Shown here: positions 5,481 to 9,751 of the stretch, in pieces
Layout: each line of letters opens with the position of its first letter
Position numbering within the stretch: position 1 is the stretch's first letter
Origin: an uncultured Parolsenella sp.
GTDB lineage: Bacteria > Actinomycetota > Coriobacteriia > Coriobacteriales > Atopobiaceae
DNA length: 9,751 nucleotides
Direction: 5' to 3'
Assembly: GCF_934660935.1 (NCBI RefSeq)
Contig: NZ_CAKUIH010000020.1
Location: 1-9,751, forward strand
The notes under the pieces: model-generated
The model's database searches: none
Told to the model about the DNA's origin: nothing
What the model saw: the letters and a program-made list of their open reading frames with translations, nothing else
Position numbers and translations under genes: made by a program

Positions 5481-5519
5481 GAGCTATCTAGCTGCGGTTC
5501 ATTGAGGATATGCGAACGA

Positions 5520-5637
5520 TCGCGAGCTGGTCGCGCAGCGACGCCGGCATGGCGGATGACCGCGAGCACGTCGTGCGTTCGCGAGCTGGTCACGGGGCAG
5601 TGCCGGCGTGGCGGGTAATCGCGAGCGCGTCATGCGT
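5520..5637. repeat. Two imperfect 59-bp tandem repeat units
   Basis: Units at 5520-5578 and 5579-5637 align without gaps at roughly four of five positions. They share TCGCGAGCTGGTC, GCCGGC, TGGCGG and CGCGAGC. They lie between the 3' ends of convergent genes, and no credible reading frame uses them. Confidence 0.75.
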
Positions 5638-5649
5638 GCCGTACCGCCG

Positions 5650-6348
5650 CTAGTCGGGCCAGATGAACTCGGTGCGCCCGGCCTCGCCGCCGTCGATGAG
5701 CAGGTTCTGCCCCGTCATGAAGCGGTTCGTGACCGCGACGAAGTAGATCCACTCGGCGATCTCCTCGGGCGTGGCCCAGCGGCGGAGCGGCGTGAGGTCC
5801 ATGATGCGGCCCCAGAGGCGCTCGTCCTCCATGACGGGGAGGTTGAGCTCGGTGAGGACGCCGCCCGGGTCGACGCTGTTGCAGATGGCCTGTGGCGCCA
5901 GGCGGCCGGCGACGTTTTTCGTGTAGGCAATGACGCCGCCCTTCGAGGCCGCGTACTCGGGAAACTCCGAGCCGGTGTGGCCGCTGGCAGACCCGACGCA
6001 GACGACGGAGCGGATGCGCGGCGCGGGCGTGAGGCCCAGCTCGCGGCGACCGCCCGTGGCGTCGCCCGTGAAGGCGTACCTCTCGACCACGTTGATGGTG
6101 CCGTGGAGGTTCACGGCGATGTCGTCCTCTGTGCCCTGGACGCCGGCGTTGCTGATCACAACCTCCGGCTCGAGGCCATCAGGAAGACTCGCCGCATCAC
6201 TGACGTCGCAAATAAAGTGCTGGTAGTTCTCGTGCTCAAGCGTAGCCTCGGCAATGTCGAGACCCCAGACGCGGTGTCCGTGCTCGAGGAATAGCGCGGC
6301 CGTGGCACGGCCGATGCCGGTTGCGGTGCCAGTGATGAGGGTGTCCAT
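5650..6348 (-). CDS. Short-chain dehydrogenase/reductase (SDR)
   Basis: The 232-residue product is a classical SDR, an NAD(P)-dependent oxidoreductase of the cytosol. It shows the nucleotide-binding TGTATGIG (residues 6-13), an acidic residue ending strand 2 (GLDI, which favours NAD), a CDV motif (47-49), SNAGV (66-70), a serine-rich strand (Ser120/Ser122), catalytic Tyr132 and Lys136 in YAASK, PGGVLTELN (161-169), and a C-terminal FMTGQNLLIDGGE. It is shorter than the usual 250. The closest style is that of 3-alpha-hydroxysteroid dehydrogenase/carbonyl reductase-like SDRs, but the substrate cannot be assigned. The ATG at 6348 overlaps the stop of the upstream transporter gene as TAATG, which argues against the longer in-frame start at 6513. 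Translation is probably coupled and the two genes form an operon. Confidence 0.9.
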   Translation of the reverse strand: MDTLITGTATGIGRATAALFLEHGHRVWGLDIAEATLEHENYQHFICDVSDAASLPDGLEPEVVISNAGVQGTEDDIAVNLHGTINVVERYAFTGDATGGRRELGLTPAPRIRSVVCVGSASGHTGSEFPEYAASKGGVIAYTKNVAGRLAPQAICNSVDPGGVLTELNLPVMEDERLWGRIMDLTPLRRWATPEEIAEWIYFVAVTNRFMTGQNLLIDGGEAGRTEFIWPD

Positions 6349-7085
6349 TAGGCCCTTGCCTCTCGCTCTGCGGCGTGGATCTGGACGTACTCGTTGCCCA
6401 CGCCCTCGCGCTCCCAGCCCGCGGCGACCTTGAAGCCAACGGGGGAGAGAAGGACTTCGCAGGCGAGCTCGGCGAGGGCGCCGGTGATGGAGCAGGTGAT
6501 GACCTGGAGCCAAGTCCAGCCAAAGAAGACGTGCGAGACCACGATGGCGAACACGAGGTTGTCAACGAGCTGGCCGACGCCCGTGCTCACGTAGCTGCGA
6601 AGGGCGAACGTGGCGAAGCTGCCGTTGTCGGTAAGGTGGCCGATGAACTGGTTGAGGTGCGAGTTCACGAAGGACGAGCACAGCATCGCGAGGGAGCTGC
6701 CGAGGACGACGTACCACGAGCCGCCGATGGTGGCGTTGAGCGCGGCATTGACCTCGAGCGATCCGGTGTCATAGTAGGCGCCCCACATGCCGGGCGCGAG
6801 GCTGACGAGCCAGAACAGGGCGCTCACGGCGAGGTTGATGCCCAGGGCAAGCAGCGACACCTTGACGGAGGCCTTGGGCCCGAAGCGTTTGCAGATCATG
6901 TCCATGCAGAGGAAGGACACCCACGAGAGGGTGAAGCCGCAGTCGAGCGCGAGCCAGGGGAGGCTGATGAGCTCCTTGTTTGCGAGGAGGTTCATCAGGA
7001 TGACGCTCACGACGAAGCTGGTGACGGTGGACGCAGGGATGCTGCGCAGGAGGAGCTTGTAGTCCTCCAGGACGTTCTTGATCAT
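6348..7085 (-). CDS. VUT family (YhhQ/DUF165-like) membrane transporter
   Basis: The 245-residue protein has about six hydrophobic segments and the family signs of VUT/YhhQ transporters. These are LLANKELISLPWLALDCGF (residues 33-51), a CMDMICKRFGPKASVKV loop (60-76) matching the usual D-x-x-x-E/R-x-G turn, and SYVSTGVGQLVDNLVFAIV (164-182), matching the VST-x-x-GQ-x-x-D signature. Characterised relatives take up queuosine precursors such as preQ0 and preQ1. Here Asn follows the signature Asp where Thr is common, and no queuosine salvage gene is adjacent, so the substrate is open. A purine-rich AGGAAAGAGAGA lies upstream of the ATG at 7085. Its partner gene is the downstream SDR, overlapping as TAATG. 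Confidence 0.85.
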   Translation of the reverse strand: MIKNVLEDYKLLLRSIPASTVTSFVVSVILMNLLANKELISLPWLALDCGFTLSWVSFLCMDMICKRFGPKASVKVSLLALGINLAVSALFWLVSLAPGMWGAYYDTGSLEVNAALNATIGGSWYVVLGSSLAMLCSSFVNSHLNQFIGHLTDNGSFATFALRSYVSTGVGQLVDNLVFAIVVSHVFFGWTWLQVITCSITGALAELACEVLLSPVGFKVAAGWEREGVGNEYVQIHAAEREARA

Positions 7086-7093
7086 GTGGTTGT

Positions 7094-7181
7094 CTCTCTT
7101 TCCTTTGGTTTTAGCTTCTATCGCGCTGGATATCGGAGGAGAACAGCGCGGGCGGCGAATCCGCCGCAGGACATGGTAGCA
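7094..7181 (-). promoter_or_regulatory. VUT transporter promoter and structured 5' leader
   Basis: On the minus strand an extended -10, TGCTACCAT (7181-7173), needs no strong -35. Two consecutive hairpins follow. The first has stem GCGGCG/CGCCGC (7167-7152) with a four-base loop. The second has stem CGCGCTG/CAGCGCG (7150-7122) with a 15-base loop containing TCTCCTCC. An A-rich tail (CTAAAACCAAAGG) then leads into the purine-rich ribosome binding site (7103-7094). The loop's CUCC/UCC could pair with GGA or GAG in the binding site. Confidence 0.4.
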
Positions 7182-7229
7182 AAAGCGCGTGGCAGTCGCG
7201 TGCCGGGCATGGCGGGGCGCGCCGACGAT

Positions 7230-7257
7230 GCGCCTGCGAGATGGTTGTCGCAGGCGC
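7230..7257. terminator. Perfect 10-bp hairpin downstream of the AraC gene
   Basis: GCGCCTGCGA (7230-7239) pairs perfectly with TCGCAGGCGC (7248-7257). It sits about 80 bp past the minus-strand AraC stop codon and upstream of the VUT promoter. On the minus strand no T run follows, so termination is plausible but not assured. Confidence 0.45.
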
Positions 7258-7268
7258 TTTGCGCGCGG

Positions 7269-7299
7269 GCCGGCGGGGTCGCGTGCCGGCGGGGTCGCG
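7269..7299. repeat. 16-bp GC-rich tandem repeat
   Basis: GCCGGCGGGGTCGCG occurs at 7269-7283 and again at 7285-7299. A degenerate third copy (GCCGGTGGGG) lies at 7323-7332, next to the AraC stop codon. Confidence 0.7.
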
Positions 7300-7337
7300 G
7301 TCGCGCGCCGGCGACGCCGCGTGCCGGTGGGGCATCC

Positions 7338-8336
7338 CTAGCGGTGGGCGCTTCGCCAGGCTGTCGCGGAGCAGCCGTTCGCTGCTTTGAATGCCTGCGC
7401 GAAGGCCGCTTGCTGCGGAAACCCGAGCAGCTCGGCGATTTGCGCTATGGAAAGCGAGCTGTCGGCAAGAAGGTCTTGCGCACGCTCCATGCGGCGCCTG
7501 CGCATGTAGGCGCCCAGGGACTCGCCCGTCTCGGCTTTAAAGACGGCGCAGAGCTTGGAGCGGCTCGTGTAGAGGCTTGCAGCGAGTTCGTCGATGCCTA
7601 CGCGCTGTCCGCCGTCGAGCGCCCGCTCGACGGCGGCGGCCGCCTCCCCGGCGAGGCCCGCGCTTGCCCGCGTTCCCGTCGCCCGCAAGGCCTGCCTGCA
7701 GGCGGCGTGCGAACAGGCGAGCTCGGCGACCATGGTATCCACGACGCCTCGCATGAACACACGCCCGCCCGCCGAGCGGGCACGCTCTTCGCTGACCCGT
7801 CGCAGCGCGTGGTAGATAGCGGATGCCGCCTCGTCGCACCACGGCTCGGCGAACGCCTCGAAGAGCCCCGCGAACTCGGTGGGGTAGCGATCCTCGAGCT
7901 CTTCGAAAAAGCCTGGCAGGAAGAGAACGGACCTCGAATGGTAGAGCTGTCCCGCAAACAGCGGGCTCAACTCCTCGCCGCAGTTGTCTTGGATAAAGCT
8001 GCATACCGCGTCGTTCGGCCAGGAGCCGCGCAGTGGCATGAGGTTGGCGGGCGTGATTCCGGCGTCGGGCATGCATGTGAGCGTCGGTACGTTGACTTCG
8101 CTTACGCAGGCGTACGGCTCGGGCGTGCGCTCCAAAAGGTGCATGTCGCGCGCGGGGGTGATGAAGTGCTCCATCACAAGGCAGGTGGGGGAGAGGGGCA
8201 CGATCCATGCCCGCCCATGCGCCTGATCGCTTGCTACCTCACCGGTAAAAATGGCGCCCCTGTTCTTGAGCTCGATGCCAAACTGCTCGAACTGCGGCGC
8301 GTAGAGCTCGGTTATGTCGGATGGCGCGCGTCGCAT
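7338..8336 (-). CDS. AraC family transcriptional regulator
   Basis: The product, about 332 residues, ends in an AraC/XylS-type DNA-binding domain with two helix-turn-helices. The first is VGIDELAASLYTSRSKLCAVF and the second is LSIAQIAELLGFPQQAAFAQ, followed by the FKAANGCSATAWRSAHR end. The N-terminal two thirds are a probable effector-binding region I cannot assign to a ligand. Two starts are possible: ATG at 8336, with its GGGGA site 11 bases away, or in-frame TTG at 8342, with the same site at the better distance of about five. The gene diverges from the ABC exporter with about 115 bp between them, the usual layout for an AraC protein that controls its neighbour. It lies upstream of the VUT operon on the same strand but is separated by about 250 bp and a hairpin. 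Confidence 0.9.
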   Translation of the reverse strand: MRRAPSDITELYAPQFEQFGIELKNRGAIFTGEVASDQAHGRAWIVPLSPTCLVMEHFITPARDMHLLERTPEPYACVSEVNVPTLTCMPDAGITPANLMPLRGSWPNDAVCSFIQDNCGEELSPLFAGQLYHSRSVLFLPGFFEELEDRYPTEFAGLFEAFAEPWCDEAASAIYHALRRVSEERARSAGGRVFMRGVVDTMVAELACSHAACRQALRATGTRASAGLAGEAAAAVERALDGGQRVGIDELAASLYTSRSKLCAVFKAETGESLGAYMRRRRMERAQDLLADSSLSIAQIAELLGFPQQAAFAQAFKAANGCSATAWRSAHR

Positions 8337-8408
8337 TTGCAAAAACGTCCCCTTCCCTTGCCGAATCGTCCGCGTTCGACTGCACTGTAAGTCAAGGCTA
8401 ACAACACA

Positions 8409-8437
8409 ATGATAAGTTCGTACAAGTTAACTCTCAA
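8409..8437 (-). promoter_or_regulatory. Minus-strand promoter of the AraC gene
   Basis: On the minus strand TTGAGA (8437-8432) and TATCAT (8414-8409) are separated by exactly 17 bases, each one mismatch from consensus. This gives a leader of about 60 bases. Similar sequences TCAAGGCTAAC and TCAAGCCGTTAG, near 8392 and 8434, might be AraC sites shared with the divergent exporter gene, whose own promoter I could not pick out. Confidence 0.6.
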
Positions 8438-8456
8438 GCCGTTAGAAAGGAATCAC

Positions 8457-9751
8457 ATGGCTGAGGAGAAGAAAAGGAAGGGCGGCGACATCGGCGAGCT
8501 GCTCGCGTACGCCGGCGACCGCAAATGGCTCACGTACCTCGGGACGGGGTTGTCGGCGGCGTCGCAGCTCTTGGGCTTCGGGCCCTATGTGTGCATCTGG
8601 CTCGTGGCGCGCGACCTTCTTGCCGTGGCGCCCAATTGGAGCGAGGCCACGGGCATCGCGATGTACGGGTGGTGGGCCGTGGGGTTTGGCCTGGCGAGCA
8701 TCGTGGTCTATTTTGCGGGGCTCATGTGCACGCACCTGTCTGCGTTTCGCTGCGCGTCCAATATCCGTAAGGCCACGAGCGAGCACCTGCTTAAGTTGCC
8801 GCTCGGCTACTTCGACACGCATGCCACCGGCGAGCTGCGCCGCATTGTAGACGGGTGCGCCGCCTCGACCGAGACGCTGCTCGCGCACATGCTGCCCGAT
8901 ATCTCGGGTGCCGTGGCGATGGTGGTGGGCCTGCTCGTGCTGCTCTTTGCCTTCGACTGGCGCCTGGGCGCTGCCTGCCTCGTCTCCGTTGCCGTATCCT
9001 TCGCCGCCATGGCGACCATGATGAGCGGCAAAGGCGCCGAGTTCATGAAGGCCTACATGGGTGCACTAGTCAAAATGAACAAGACGGGTACCGAATACGT
9101 GCGCGGCATTCCCGTGGTCAAGGTATTCCAGCAGACGGTCTACTCCTTTAAGGCTTTCCACGATGCGATTGCCGAGTACGCGCGCCTGGCGCAAGACTAT
9201 GCGGGTAGGTTCTGCCGCGGCCCGCAGGTGCTCAACCTTGCCGCGCTCAATGGTCTTGTGACATTCCTGTTGCCCGTGGCGTTGCTGTTGGCGCCGGGCG
9301 AGACGGACTTCGCGCATTTTATGGCCAACTTCACGTTTTACGCGATATTTTCGGCCGTGGTACCGACGGCCATGACCAAGCTCATGTTTGTGGGCGAGGC
9401 CTCTCAGATGAGTGCCGATTCGCTAGCTCGCATCCGAAGCGTCATGGATTCCAAGCAGCTCTCCGTGCCCGCTCAACCCAAGCACCCTGCCGGCGGCGAC
9501 GTGCGATTTGAGGACGTGAGTTTTACCTACGAGGGTGCCGAAGCACCTGCTGTCAGCCATGCGTGTTTTAGCGTTCCCGCTGGTAGCACCCTCGCCCTTG
9601 TGGGCCCCTCGGGTGGCGGTAAGTCAACCTGCGCAAGCCTGATCCCGCGTTTTTGGGATGTTTCCTCGGGTCGAGTGCTCGTAGGCGGTGTGGACGTTCG
9701 CGATATGGATCCGCACGAGCTTATGGACCAGGTCGCCTTCGTGTTCCAGAC
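8457..9751 (+). CDS. ABC exporter half-transporter (membrane plus ATPase domain), cut at right edge
   Basis: The frame is open from ATG at 8457 (AAGGA five bases upstream) to the edge, giving 431 residues without a stop. Residues about 25-310 are a type-1 ABC exporter membrane domain with several hydrophobic stretches, including the typical LLKLPLGYFDTHATGELRRI turn (residues 111-130) and an ETLLAHMLPD segment. The nucleotide-binding domain starts near VRFEDVSFTY (349-358). Walker A is GPSGGGKST (383-391), and the sequence ends at VFQ, the Q-loop glutamine (431). The signature motif, Walker B and the H-loop lie beyond the window. Family members act as dimers that move lipids, peptides, drugs or, in the YbtPQ/IrtAB subgroup, siderophores. 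A second half-transporter may follow. The divergent AraC gene is its likely regulator. Confidence 0.93.
   Translation, partial: MAEEKKRKGGDIGELLAYAGDRKWLTYLGTGLSAASQLLGFGPYVCIWLVARDLLAVAPNWSEATGIAMYGWWAVGFGLASIVVYFAGLMCTHLSAFRCASNIRKATSEHLLKLPLGYFDTHATGELRRIVDGCAASTETLLAHMLPDISGAVAMVVGLLVLLFAFDWRLGAACLVSVAVSFAAMATMMSGKGAEFMKAYMGALVKMNKTGTEYVRGIPVVKVFQQTVYSFKAFHDAIAEYARLAQDYAGRFCRGPQVLNLAALNGLVTFLLPVALLLAPGETDFAHFMANFTFYAIFSAVVPTAMTKLMFVGEASQMSADSLARIRSVMDSKQLSVPAQPKHPAGGDVRFEDVSFTYEGAEAPAVSHACFSVPAGSTLALVGPSGGGKSTCASLIPRFWDVSSGRVLVGGVDVRDMDPHELMDQVAFVFQ

Noticed and set aside
5650..6348. Assignment of the SDR as a bile-acid 7-beta-hydroxysteroid dehydrogenase of the Collinsella type
   Set aside because: Its sequence does not resemble, from memory, that enzyme. 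Only general SDR motifs are certain, so no substrate was assigned.
8331..8340. ATTTGCAAA near the AraC start as another copy of the conserved box
   Set aside because: Only nine bases match, the rest of the box and the GGTGGTCAAAA ends are absent, and it is at the gene's translation start.
6375..8390. A 671-codon plus-strand open frame antisense to the VUT and AraC genes
   Set aside because: It lies opposite two well-supported genes, has a composition typical of antisense frames in GC-rich DNA (rich in Gly, Glu, Ala, Arg, Val and His), and shows no family motifs.

Overview
The window is high-GC bacterial DNA with short, well-spaced genes. The gene set (DegV, KDG permease, XRE-TipAS regulator, VUT transporter, AraC-controlled ABC exporter) together with a type II-like CRISPR repeat is most consistent with a gut Actinomycetota of class Coriobacteriia, close to Collinsella or Olsenella. 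That placement is an inference from style and gene content; no rRNA or marker gene is present.

Left end (1-431): the distal part of a CRISPR array. It has 36-bp repeats and 30-bp spacers, with one spacer present twice. A degenerate repeat and two hairpins follow. No cas genes are in view. Next come two small unrecognised genes (573-812 minus, 802-1110 plus) whose 5' ends overlap head to head, each with a good ribosome binding site inside the other gene. A promoter flanked by an inverted repeat drives a 279-residue regulator that joins an XRE helix-turn-helix, a four-cysteine zinc ribbon and a TipAS drug-recognition domain.

Middle (2180-2949): a gene-free stretch of about 770 bp. It holds two copies of an apparently non-coding element of 221-222 bp. 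Each copy is bounded by imperfect terminal inverted repeats, and each carries the same 20-base box exactly 76 bases from its left end. The inner parts of the terminal repeats differ between copies but remain self-complementary within each copy, so pairing is kept while sequence changes. This is the most interesting signal in the window. A 2-keto-3-deoxygluconate permease follows, ending in a textbook terminator, and then a DegV/FakB-type fatty-acid-binding protein.

Right part: a minus-strand two-gene operon encodes a VUT/YhhQ-type transporter followed by a short-chain dehydrogenase, coupled by a TAATG stop/start. Next is a minus-strand AraC-family regulator, divergent from an ABC exporter half-transporter (membrane domain plus nucleotide-binding domain) that runs off the right edge just after its Q-loop glutamine. 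The divergent layout suggests the AraC protein controls the exporter. Several long open frames antisense to real genes are high-GC shadows and are left out.
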